Assembly: GCA_021298605.1 (NCBI GenBank)
Contig: JAJTDS010000003.1
Coordinates: forward strand, 1-49,407
Length of the DNA stretch: 49,407 nucleotides
Reading direction: 5' to 3'
DNA from: Rickettsiales bacterium
GTDB taxonomy: Bacteria; Pseudomonadota; Alphaproteobacteria; Rickettsiales; UBA1997
Shown here: positions 8,572 through 16,621 of the stretch, in pieces
Layout of the letters: every line of letters begins with the position of its first letter
Numbering within the stretch: the stretch's first letter is position 1
The notes under the pieces: model-generated
Told to the model about the DNA's origin: nothing
What the model saw: the letters and a program-made list of their open reading frames with translations, nothing else
The model's database searches: none
Made by a program: the position numbers and the translations under genes

Positions 8572-9912
8572 TTAAATGATTTTTGAGCCTTCAAAGTTTC
8601 TTAACACTTCAAAAACGACATCATCAATTTTACCTTCTTTAGCCAAAGAATCTTGATTATGAAGAATTTCTTGGCGATAATTTTTACCATCATTAATATC
8701 AAGAAGCAATTTTTCAAGGTTAGGCAAGGCAACCAGATGAGATATTCTTGCCATTAACATTTCAAAAGACATTTTTTGTGAATTAGACTCCGCAATTTCA
8801 ATTCTACCTTTATTAAGCATTTGCCACATTCTACAAAGGCTTGATAATTGAGATTTATTAGCAATTTCAGCAATTATTTTTTGAGTATTTAAAGGGTGCT
8901 TATCAATTGAATAATTTGTAATTAATTTTTTTGTTGTAATTAAGTGAATCATAGACATTAAATCAGTAATTAATTGATTAATATCGGATGAATAATTATA
9001 AAAGTTTTCAAAAGCTTTTAGAGCTGTTGAAAAATCACCATTTAATAACGCAAGTAATAAATTATTTATAATATCGCTATCTGTAATACCAAGCATTTGC
9101 TCTACAATTTCAGCAGTTAGTAGCGGTTGATGATTATTAATTGCTAATGCTTGATCGAGCAAGGAGAGAGAATCTCTAACTGAACCTTCAGAAGCAAAAG
9201 CAATAATATCCAATGCCTTCTCTTCTGCAACTATTGACTCTTTGGTTAAAATATTTTTTAAATGATTAGCTATTTCATCTTGGCTAAGCCTTCTTAAGTT
9301 GAATCTTTGGCAACGAGAAACTATTGTTGGCAAAACTTTTTTAATTTCCGTTGTTGCTAAAATAAATTTAACAAAAGAAGGAGGCTCCTCGAGAGTTTTA
9401 AGTAAGCCATTGAAGGCATTTTTACTCAACATGTGAAACTCGTCAATAATATAAACCTTATATTTTGCAGATATTGGGCTATAAGCCATTCTTTCAATTA
9501 TATCGCGGATATCATCAATTCCAGTGTGACTTGCTCCATCTATTTCAAAAACATCTTGATGATTACCTGTAGATATAGCAAGACAATTAGAGCATCTATC
9601 GCAACATTTGGCGGTTTTAACCGCTTCTTGATCTAGGCAGTTAATGGTTTTAGCAATAATTCTTGCAGTAGTGGTTTTGCCAACCCCTCTAATTCCAGTA
9701 AGAATAAAGGCATGATGCAGGCGATTATTTTTGATTGCATTGCCAATGGTTCTAACCAAAACTTCTTGTCCGACAAGTTCATCAAAATTACTAGGGCGAT
9801 ATTTTCTTGCTAGAACAAGGTAAGATTTTGCTTTACTGTGATTAATATTATTATCTTCATCTAGCTTTAAGGGCTTATTATTAGAGCTATTTACAACTTC
9901 TTCTAGAAACAT
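8572..9912 (-). CDS. dnaX: DNA polymerase III subunit gamma/tau
   Basis: This AAA+ clamp-loader subunit loads the sliding clamp at replication forks. The 446-residue protein shows RPSNFDELVGQ near residue 38, Walker A GIRGVGKTT (about 73-81), four cysteines of the zinc module (CLDQ..CCDRCSNC), Walker B as IDEFHML, and the sensor 1 region FILATTEIKKV followed by the SRC finger (VSRCQRFN). It ends soon after the collar domain, so it is a short, gamma-like form with little or no tau-specific C-terminus for contacting the polymerase and helicase; that fits reduced genomes. The 4.5S RNA gene lies about 50 bases upstream on the same strand, an arrangement common in alphaproteobacteria. The usual ybaB-recR genes do not follow. 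Confidence 0.95.
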   Translation of the reverse strand: MFLEEVVNSSNNKPLKLDEDNNINHSKAKSYLVLARKYRPSNFDELVGQEVLVRTIGNAIKNNRLHHAFILTGIRGVGKTTTARIIAKTINCLDQEAVKTAKCCDRCSNCLAISTGNHQDVFEIDGASHTGIDDIRDIIERMAYSPISAKYKVYIIDEFHMLSKNAFNGLLKTLEEPPSFVKFILATTEIKKVLPTIVSRCQRFNLRRLSQDEIANHLKNILTKESIVAEEKALDIIAFASEGSVRDSLSLLDQALAINNHQPLLTAEIVEQMLGITDSDIINNLLLALLNGDFSTALKAFENFYNYSSDINQLITDLMSMIHLITTKKLITNYSIDKHPLNTQKIIAEIANKSQLSSLCRMWQMLNKGRIEIAESNSQKMSFEMLMARISHLVALPNLEKLLLDINDGKNYRQEILHNQDSLAKEGKIDDVVFEVLRNFEGSKII

Positions 9913-9963
9913 TAATTGAAAATAAGGTGAAGATTAAATTTATTTCTACTGAAATGTGGCAAA

Positions 9964-10046
9964 GGTGAGAGCAACCCATCAAACTTGCTATGGCTGCTTT
10001 TTTTCAAATCTGACCAGATTTACAAATAAAAATGCCCACTCTCACC
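9964..10046 (-). ncRNA. ffs: Signal recognition particle RNA (4.5S, small bacterial type)
   Basis: Read on the minus strand, GGTGAGAG (10046-10039) pairs perfectly with CTCTCACC (9971-9964) and closes an 83-nt hairpin. The apical part reads GGTCAG-A-TTT-GAAA-AAA-AGCAGCC, the SRP RNA domain IV core: both conserved loop strands (GGTCAG and AGCAGCC) are present and the tip is a GNRA tetraloop. The normally GC-rich stem (TCC/GGA) is replaced by TTT/AAA. The segment GATGGGTTG before the closing stem also matches the alphaproteobacterial form. Position directly upstream of dnaX agrees. The RNA binds Ffh and targets nascent membrane proteins. Exact ends may extend several bases beyond the closing stem. 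Confidence 0.88.
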
Positions 10047-10270
10047 AAGTTTATAATTCTCAAACAAAAAAAACAAAATTCAACATATTTCTTTGTATCT
10101 GGTGATTATATACTTACCACATATTTAAAAAACCTACTGAATCTAATTAATATTGTTTTAGATACAATGAAAGAGAAATTACTGATTTTGAGAGGTTTAA
10201 TAATTGGTTTGGTAAGTGTCAGGATAAGAGATTGATTTATGTTGATTTGATTAATTAAAAAAAGGAAAAT

Positions 10271-11428
10271 ATGAGCGATATTAATGTATTAATATATCAA
10301 GGAAAGAATGGATCTAGGGTTGAATTAAGACCAGGCGAGGGGCTTGAGACAATGTATGCAACCGTGAGACAAATGTCCGAAATATTTGATTGCACAACAG
10401 AAAATGTTATCATGCATGCCAAAAACATAACAAAAGAAGATGAATTAAACGAAATTTCAGTTACTAAGGAATTCTTAGTAACTGCTGTAGATGGTAAAAA
10501 ATACAATACCAAGCACTACAATTTGGATATGATTATTGCCATTGGCTATCGAGTTAACTCAACAAGAGCTACAAAATTTCGCATCTGGGCAACTAAAATT
10601 CTAAAAGAATATATAGTTAAGGGCTTTGCAATGGACGATGAAAGGTTAAAAGACCCAGAAAGAAGTGAATATTTTAGAGAGTTATTAGAAAGAGTTCGTG
10701 AAATCAGGGCTAGTGAAAAATTATTTTATCAACAAGTTAGGGATATTTACGCAACGGCAATTGACTATGAAGAAAAAAAGAACCTAAAAGAGGTGCAAGA
10801 ATTTTTTGCTATAATTCAAAATAAGTTGCTTTACGCCATAACTAGAAAAACTGCAACTGAATTGGTTTTGGAAAGGACTAATATTAATGATGATAATTTT
10901 GGCTTAACAAATTGGAGTGGTTCTATAGTTAGGAAGGGCGATGTATGTATTGCAAAAATTATCTATATAAAAATGAATTTGATTTACTTAAGTCTCTTGT
11001 AAACCAGTTATTGGAGTATTTAGAAGGGCAAACTTTAAAAAATCAGGCTATTATAATTTTAGAGTGGCAAGAAAAAACTGATAAGTTAATAGCATTTAAT
11101 GATTATGAATTACTTAAGAATGCTGGAAGTAAAAGAAAAGATTATACGGAAAAAATTGTAAAAAAAAATATGAAGAATTTGATAATAATCGTAAAATAAA
11201 AGAAAAAGAAAAAGCTGAAAAAGAGGCGGTTGAAGATATAAAGAAAATCGAGAAGGAAGTAAAAGAAATTTTAAAGAGTAAAAAAAGCGAAAAGAAAATT
11301 AAAAAAGCAAAACTGAAGCTGAAAGCAACAAAGAAGTTATAGATAAAATCAAAAAAAATCACCCAAAACTTGAAAATAAAAGGTTTGAGAATAAATTAAA
11401 GGATATGGCAATTAAAAATAAGCAATAG
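10271..11428 (+). pseudogene. RhuM family protein, frameshifted
   Basis: RhuM proteins (about 330 residues, linked to pathogenicity islands, function unclear) begin like this gene: YATVRQMSEIFDCTTENV, a KKYNTKHYNLDMIIAIGYRVNS core, FRIWATKILKEYIVKGFAMD and SGSIVRKGDV. The first frame is open to 11002 but leaves the family pattern after VRKGDVCIAK (about 10955). The pattern resumes in a second frame (KNYLYKNEFDLLKSLVNQ) until about 11160, then in a third (KKYEEFDNNRKIKEKEK) until about 11305, and last in another (EAESNKEVIDKIKKNHPK) to a TAG at 11426-11428. All three breaks lie in A-runs and each is mended by adding one A. An AAGGA motif precedes the ATG, one of few clear ribosome sites in the window. 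Decay, slippage or sequencing error could explain this. Confidence 0.8.
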
Positions 11429-11432
11429 ATTA

Positions 11433-12197
11433 TTACAAGCTTTTTATAACCAAATCCATAATTTCTATTGTATCATGTTTATGAGAAGGGCTGAGCATGC
11501 CAAAGATTTTTATCATTTCAACTATAATAAACGAATTATCCTTATTGATTTTGAAATCTGCAAATTCTTTTAAATTAGCACATCTTCCAATTAAGTGAGT
11601 ATCAGAGATTAATTCTGTTATAGGGAAGCAAAAATATAACATAGGCTGGACGCCGACAGCTCTTTGCTTTTCCCTAATTGTAATTTCCGTTATTACCTCG
11701 TAATGCTTAAATTTATGAATAAGTTGAGGATATTCAATTTTTAAAATCTCAAAATCTAAATCATTTATCTTTTCTCCAACTGGATGAGTTCTTTTTATTG
11801 CACAATGAGGGTGTTTTGAAATTAAATTATTTTCTTCTAAATTTTTAATAAAATTTTTTAAACTTTCCAATTCGTTTATTTTTATTATATTAAAAGTAGC
11901 TAAATAATATAAATATTCACTTAACTCATAAAGAGCCTTTTTCTTTGTATTGTAGGCGGTAAAGTTAAGGTTTTTTAGCGTAGTTAACTTTATTTTATCA
12001 CTAACTACCTCAATGTCATATCCTATCTGCCATTCAATATAATTTCTTTGATTAAATTTATTGCTTCTACTAGCAAAAGGCAGTCCATATCCATAAATAT
12101 TATCCCTTTCTTTGATTCTTATTTTTCCAGATGTCGTGGTAAGCGGGATTGAAACTATAATTTCTTGGTTTTCTGGGCTAACTCGTTTTATGAACAT
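11433..12197 (-). CDS. Probable type II restriction endonuclease
   Basis: This 254-residue protein is not recognised by a clear motif. Its position is the main evidence: its start overlaps the end of an N6-adenine DNA methyltransferase by 20 bases on the same strand, the usual layout of a type II restriction-modification pair. The middle is helical (about residues 95-135), and a strand-rich part follows with EVITEITIREKQRAVGVQP near residue 167, where E and K residues could form a nuclease centre, but a textbook PD-(D/E)XK pattern is not evident. It lies between the rhuM relic and the methyltransferase in a small accessory islet. It could also be an unrelated companion protein; nuclease activity is inference. 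Confidence 0.5.
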   Translation of the reverse strand: MFIKRVSPENQEIIVSIPLTTTSGKIRIKERDNIYGYGLPFASRSNKFNQRNYIEWQIGYDIEVVSDKIKLTTLKNLNFTAYNTKKKALYELSEYLYYLATFNIIKINELESLKNFIKNLEENNLISKHPHCAIKRTHPVGEKINDLDFEILKIEYPQLIHKFKHYEVITEITIREKQRAVGVQPMLYFCFPITELISDTHLIGRCANLKEFADFKINKDNSFIIVEMIKIFGMLSPSHKHDTIEIMDLVIKSL

Positions 12198-13320
12198 AAT
12201 GTTTTTTCGTTAATGTTTTAAAATATTCTTCTATTTTATCTTTTGTTTCTTTAGTGGAATATTCACCAAAATCCTTAATGTATTTTTTTAAAAACTCATT
12301 TCTCGTTAAACAATCCTGAACAAAAAATGCTCTATATTTTTGAAACATTTTATTGTCTATAAATACATCAAAGTTACCCAAGTAATAAGGTATCAAGTGG
12401 CTAAACTGCTTAAACACATCAACATATACATAGTAATCTAACTTATCCTTATCTACTATTATAGCATTATACCCATACTCTTTTATAAAAGTTCTGTTTC
12501 TTTTTAAAGCATTAATATCTCTCATAGTCCAAAACAAAACATCATCCCTATTTGGCAACTTATTTTTTAAAGGATATTTATTTATATAGTTTGAAATAAA
12601 GTCAAAATCTTTTAGTGAAAAAGTTTTGTTATCAATGGTTTTAAAATTAAAATCTTTTATATATTCATAGCTCATTCCATCTTTGTTTTTAATATATAGG
12701 GCAATAATGATAGGAAAAGATATGCCTTTAGAGGTTTCTTTAAATGTTGAACTATCAATAACTACACCATCAAGCAATCTATAACTTTTGCTGAATTTTT
12801 TTAATAGATTAAAGTTTGATTTTTTAATTAAATAAGACAGAGGGTGTAAGACGCAAATTACATCTGCATTTAATTTTGCATAAGATAACAAAAATGACAT
12901 CCCATAATCTCTTGTTTTTATATCATCATCAATTCTGAGATTGTCCTGTTTAATACTACTTCTGATTATAGAAGTAGTATCGTTGTAAGGTGGGTTTCCT
13001 ATAATAAACAACTTATCATCTTTATTAATTCCAAAGTCTTGCCTGTTAACATTAAATAATGCATTTTTATTAAAAACTTCTGTATTAGGAAAAGTAGCTT
13101 TGGTTTTTTCAACAGCAACTTTATCAATATCGTTAGCTTTTATTTTACAGCCTGCATCATTTATAAAAAAATTTCCATATCCACAAGAGCTATCAAAAAC
13201 TACACTTTCTTTAGTTAAAAATGGCTTTATTAAATCCCATGCAATTTGAACATATTCGAAAGGAGTATAAAAAGCCCCTAAATTTATTTTATCTTGATGT
13301 TTTAAATGGTGTTGATTCAT
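12178..13320 (-). CDS. Type II N6-adenine DNA methyltransferase
   Basis: This 380-residue enzyme would transfer a methyl group from SAM to adenine in a specific DNA site. LGAFYTPFEYVQIAWDLIKP (residues about 14-33) is the familiar lead-in of N6-adenine methylases, FDSSCGYGNF (about 42-51) is the SAM-binding motif I variant, KANDID gives the acidic motif II residue, and IGNPPYND (about 107-114) is the catalytic NPPY motif IV. The C-terminal half, from about 230, is probably the target recognition region and has no close match I can name. The downstream gene overlaps it by 20 bases and is the likely nuclease. The pair sits between rhuM and secA, away from housekeeping operons, which suggests horizontal acquisition. 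Confidence 0.85.
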   Translation of the reverse strand: MNQHHLKHQDKINLGAFYTPFEYVQIAWDLIKPFLTKESVVFDSSCGYGNFFINDAGCKIKANDIDKVAVEKTKATFPNTEVFNKNALFNVNRQDFGINKDDKLFIIGNPPYNDTTSIIRSSIKQDNLRIDDDIKTRDYGMSFLLSYAKLNADVICVLHPLSYLIKKSNFNLLKKFSKSYRLLDGVVIDSSTFKETSKGISFPIIIALYIKNKDGMSYEYIKDFNFKTIDNKTFSLKDFDFISNYINKYPLKNKLPNRDDVLFWTMRDINALKRNRTFIKEYGYNAIIVDKDKLDYYVYVDVFKQFSHLIPYYLGNFDVFIDNKMFQKYRAFFVQDCLTRNEFLKKYIKDFGEYSTKETKDKIEEYFKTLTKKHYVHKTS

Positions 13321-13397
13321 TAAAATAAATTAAATTGGTAATTAATCGATATTTTGCAAATTTTATTTTTAAAAGTCAATATGCATTAAGTATATAA

Positions 13398-16013
13398 TCA
13401 CCCAATTTTACCATGGCAATATTTGAATTTTTTTCCACTTCCACATGAGCAAGATTCATTTCTTGACTGCTCTTTTTTATCATTAGAATTAAGATAATTA
13501 GTAATTTGATTATTGTTGATTATATCATCTAAATCGTTATTTTTATTACTCTGCATTGATATTTTTAAATGAGATAAATAAGAAATTGTTTGCTCTTCAA
13601 TTCTTGCTAGCATTTCTTCAAATAAATCAAAGGCTTCTTTTTTATATTCAAGCAAAGGATCTTTTTGTGCATAAGCCCTAAGATTAATAGAATTTCTTAA
13701 TTTATCGAGAGAGAGAAGGTGATCTTTCCATTCAAAATCAAGAGTAGAGAGAAAAATTTCTGTTGCCACTTGTTTAAAGGCATCTTCTCCGTATAATTCT
13801 ATTTTATCTTTGAATATTTTAAATGTTTTTTGATTTATTGCCTCTTCAACAGCTTTATGATTAAAGTTTTGCTCTTCAATAATTTGATAAGAATTGATTT
13901 TAATTCCATAGATTTTGATAATTTCATTATCTAGCTTTTCTGCCTCTAATTCATAATCGCTGTGTTCTATATTGCTTCTTAAATAGCTATTGACAATATG
14001 TTGATTAATTTCTTTGCTTATTTCATTAATTTTTTCAATAATTTGCACTGCTGTGAGTACATCTTCTCTTAATGCAAAAATGATTTTTCTTTGCTGATTC
14101 ATTACATCATCATATTTCAATAAATTTTTACGAATTTCGTAATTTCTTGTTTCCACTTTCTGCTGTGCTTTTTCAAGAGTTTTAGTAATCCAAGGGTGAA
14201 TAATTGCCTCATCATCTTCTAAGCCCAATTTAGAGAGCATATATCCAAGCTTTTCTGAACCAAATATTCTCATTAGATCATCCTCAAGGGAAAGAAAAAA
14301 TTTTGAATTTCCAGGGTCACCTTGACGACCAGATCTTCCTCTTAACTGGTTATCTATCCTTCGGCTTTCATGTCTTTCAGTTCCAATAATATAAAGCCCT
14401 CCTGACTTAATTACTCTTTCTTTATTTTTTGCAAATTCTGCTTCAATATTTTTTATTTTTTCATGATCGGTTTCTGTTCCTATCAATTTTTCAATATTAC
14501 CGCCAAGTTTAATATCGGTTCCCCTTCCTGCCATATTGGTAGCAATGGTAATTGCCTTTGGTGCCCCCGCTTCTGCGACAATTTCCGCCTCTTGTTGATG
14601 ATATTTAGCATTCAAAACATTGTGAGGCAATTTATTTTCTTTGAGCAATTTAGAGATTTGTTCAGATTTTTCAATGCTAATTGTTCCAACCAAAACTGGT
14701 TGCTCTTTTTCATAGCATTCTTTAATGGTTTTTAGCACTGCATTTAATTTAGATTTCTCAGTTTTATAGATTTCATCTTCTTCATCAATTCTTGCAATCG
14801 ATTGATTGGTTGGAATTTCTATTACCTTGAGATTATATATTTCCTCAAATTCTAATGCTTCAGTGGAAGCTGTTCCTGTCATACCTGCAAGCTTTTCATA
14901 AAGACGAAAATAATTTTGAAAAGTAATTGAAGCAAGAGTTTGGTTTTCGTTGCGAATTTTTATATCTTCTTTTGCTTCGAGAGCTTGATGCAAGCCATCG
15001 GAGAATCTTCTTCCTTCCTGCATTCTACCAGTAAATTCATCGATGATTATTACTGAACCATTTTTGACAATATAGTCAATTTCGTTTTTAAAAATTTTAT
15101 GTGCTTTTAATGCTTGATTAAGATGATGTACTAATAATATATTTGCCGAATCATAGATATTAGAATCAATTTCAATAATACCACTATTTTTTAGCATCGT
15201 TTCAACATTTTCGATTCCTTGTTCAGTAAAGGAAACCGCTTTTTCTTTTTCATCAACAAGATAATCTTCTTTTTTTAGCAACGGAATAAATTGATTGATT
15301 TGTTGGTAAAGCTTTGAATTATCATTAGTTGGTCCAGAAATTATTAGGGGAGTTCTTGCTTCATCAATTAGTATAGAATCAACCTCATCAACAATCGCAT
15401 AATATTTTGGCTTTTGCACAGTATCTTCAAGTCGATATTTTATTTGATCTCTTAGATAGTCAAAGCCAAGCTCGTTGTTGGTAGCATAAGTAATATCACA
15501 ATTATAAGCATTTCTTCTAGCAACTTCATCGCTATCAGAAGTTATGCAACCAACTGTAAGGCCAAGAAATTGATATAATCTTCCCATCCATTCGGAATCC
15601 CTTTTGGCAAGATAATCATTTATTGTTACTAGATGAACCCCTCTGCCTGTAAGACCGTTTAAATAACAAGGCAAAGTTGCGACTAGGGTTTTGCCTTCCC
15701 CCGTTCTCATTTCTGATATTTTTCCTTGATGCAGAGCTATACCACCCATTAATTGAACATCAAAATGCCTCATTTGTAATATTCTTTTAGAAGCTTCTCT
15801 AACCACTGCAAATGCTTGATGAAGTAAATCATCAACTTTACCGCCATTTTTAAGATAATCTTTAAATTCGTTGGTTTTATTTTGCAATTCTGTATCGCTA
15901 AGCTTTGAAATAGAAGGCTCTAATTCATTAATTTTAATAACATCTAACTTTAGAGCTTTTATTGATCTGTCGTTAACCGAACCAAAAATTTTTTTAGCAA
16001 TAATTTGAAGCAT
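13398..16013 (-). CDS. secA: Preprotein translocase ATPase SecA
   Basis: SecA drives export of unfolded proteins through SecYEG. The 871-residue length is normal. Walker A is seen as MRTGEGKTLVA near residue 103, Walker B as YAIVDEVDSILIDEARTPL near 206, the GMTGTA motif near 380, motif IATNMAGRGTDIKLGGN near 490 and QLRGRSGRQGDPG near 565. The C-terminal zinc-binding tail CSCGSGKKFKYCHG is intact and would bind SecB and phospholipid. The gene is monocistronic-looking: 77 bases separate it from the methyltransferase and a 600-base gap lies upstream. Two small dyads upstream (16040-16058 and 16072-16092) could affect its expression, but no SecM-like leader is visible. Confidence 0.98.
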   Translation of the reverse strand: MLQIIAKKIFGSVNDRSIKALKLDVIKINELEPSISKLSDTELQNKTNEFKDYLKNGGKVDDLLHQAFAVVREASKRILQMRHFDVQLMGGIALHQGKISEMRTGEGKTLVATLPCYLNGLTGRGVHLVTINDYLAKRDSEWMGRLYQFLGLTVGCITSDSDEVARRNAYNCDITYATNNELGFDYLRDQIKYRLEDTVQKPKYYAIVDEVDSILIDEARTPLIISGPTNDNSKLYQQINQFIPLLKKEDYLVDEKEKAVSFTEQGIENVETMLKNSGIIEIDSNIYDSANILLVHHLNQALKAHKIFKNEIDYIVKNGSVIIIDEFTGRMQEGRRFSDGLHQALEAKEDIKIRNENQTLASITFQNYFRLYEKLAGMTGTASTEALEFEEIYNLKVIEIPTNQSIARIDEEDEIYKTEKSKLNAVLKTIKECYEKEQPVLVGTISIEKSEQISKLLKENKLPHNVLNAKYHQQEAEIVAEAGAPKAITIATNMAGRGTDIKLGGNIEKLIGTETDHEKIKNIEAEFAKNKERVIKSGGLYIIGTERHESRRIDNQLRGRSGRQGDPGNSKFFLSLEDDLMRIFGSEKLGYMLSKLGLEDDEAIIHPWITKTLEKAQQKVETRNYEIRKNLLKYDDVMNQQRKIIFALREDVLTAVQIIEKINEISKEINQHIVNSYLRSNIEHSDYELEAEKLDNEIIKIYGIKINSYQIIEEQNFNHKAVEEAINQKTFKIFKDKIELYGEDAFKQVATEIFLSTLDFEWKDHLLSLDKLRNSINLRAYAQKDPLLEYKKEAFDLFEEMLARIEEQTISYLSHLKISMQSNKNNDLDDIINNNQITNYLNSNDKKEQSRNESCSCGSGKKFKYCHGKIG

Positions 16014-16344
16014 TTAGTTATGCAAATAAGTTAATAAAGAAGGCTATATTTAAGCCTTTTTACAATTTCTATTAATGCCTAATAAGCATTAACTCCTTGA
16101 AAAAGATAATTAAATTCAAATTGATTATCGATTATTTATCAAAATTAAAAATATAAATTAGTTTCTAATAAGCAACAAATTTACTTAAATTTATTACTTT
16201 ATTAATTAAGATTTATAGCTGAAAATACTAGGCTTTACTAAAATTTTATCTATAATTTAATTGCTACTAACCCTTGAAATTATTGGGTTAATAAAATTTG
16301 TTAAAAAAAATCTTGCTTAAAAAAAATTAATGTTAAAAATATTT
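16014..16344. other. Upstream region of secA with small dyads
   Basis: No gene is seen. The stretch is AT-rich with three short inverted repeats: AAGGCT/AGCCTT at 16040-16058 followed by a T-run on the plus strand, TTAATGC/GCATTAA with a 7-base loop at 16072-16092, and TAACCC/GGGTTA at 16268-16290. The first two lie within 80 bases of the secA start and could be leader or operator elements; base composition makes chance dyads likely too. Confidence 0.35.
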
Positions 16345-16426
16345 CCCGTCGGGAGTATGTCAGAATAAAAGAGCTTCGCGCGAATATGAACATACACGCC
16401 GGGTTTGCGTGGTGGTGGCTCCCGAC
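16345..16426. other. GC-rich structured element (candidate RNA or palindromic repeat)
   Basis: In a background of roughly 30% GC, these 82 bases are clearly GC-rich and fold well on either strand. GTCGGGAG (16348-16355) pairs perfectly with CTCCCGAC (16419-16426). Inside, TATGT pairs with ACATA around a TTCGCGCGAA palindrome, and CACGC pairs with GCGTG across a CGGGTTT loop, giving a three-way junction. It is not a tRNA and matches no riboswitch I know. An AT palindrome follows at once. It may be a small RNA gene, a leader of xseA about 200 bases downstream, or a mobile palindromic repeat unit. Confidence 0.6.
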
Positions 16427-16428
16427 AT

Positions 16429-16446
16429 AAAAAATCTAGATTTTTT
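16429..16446. terminator. AT palindrome, possible terminator
   Basis: AAAAAATCTAGATTTTTT is a perfect 18-base palindrome two bases after the closing stem of the GC-rich element. On either strand it ends in six T residues, as a weak bidirectional terminator might, but its tip leaves almost no loop. It could mark the 3' end of an RNA from the preceding element. Confidence 0.35.
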
Positions 16447-16511
16447 ACCAAAAATATTATCAAAAAATAGAATATTGACTTCAAAATTGCATCAATATTA
16501 AATTCAGTGCA

Positions 16512-16531
16512 GGGCAGGCTTAGGTCTGCCC
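16512..16531 (+). terminator. GC-rich hairpin upstream of xseA
   Basis: GGGCAGGC and GTCTGCCC form an 8-base stem (one G-U pair) around a TTAG loop. A short TTTAAAA follows six bases later, not a perfect T-tract. It is strong for this AT-rich region and may terminate upstream transcription or shape the xseA leader. Confidence 0.4.
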
Positions 16532-16621
16532 AACCTGTTTAAAATTAATAATCAAAATAAGATTAAATTAATTTGAGTCAGTTGATAGCTATTAAATATT
16601 TTACTGCCTTTTCTAAACCAA

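Noticed and set aside
10032..10235. 67-codon plus-strand ORF
   Set aside because: Its start overlaps the SRP RNA gene and the peptide has no family-like pattern; another frame looks more coding-like in part.
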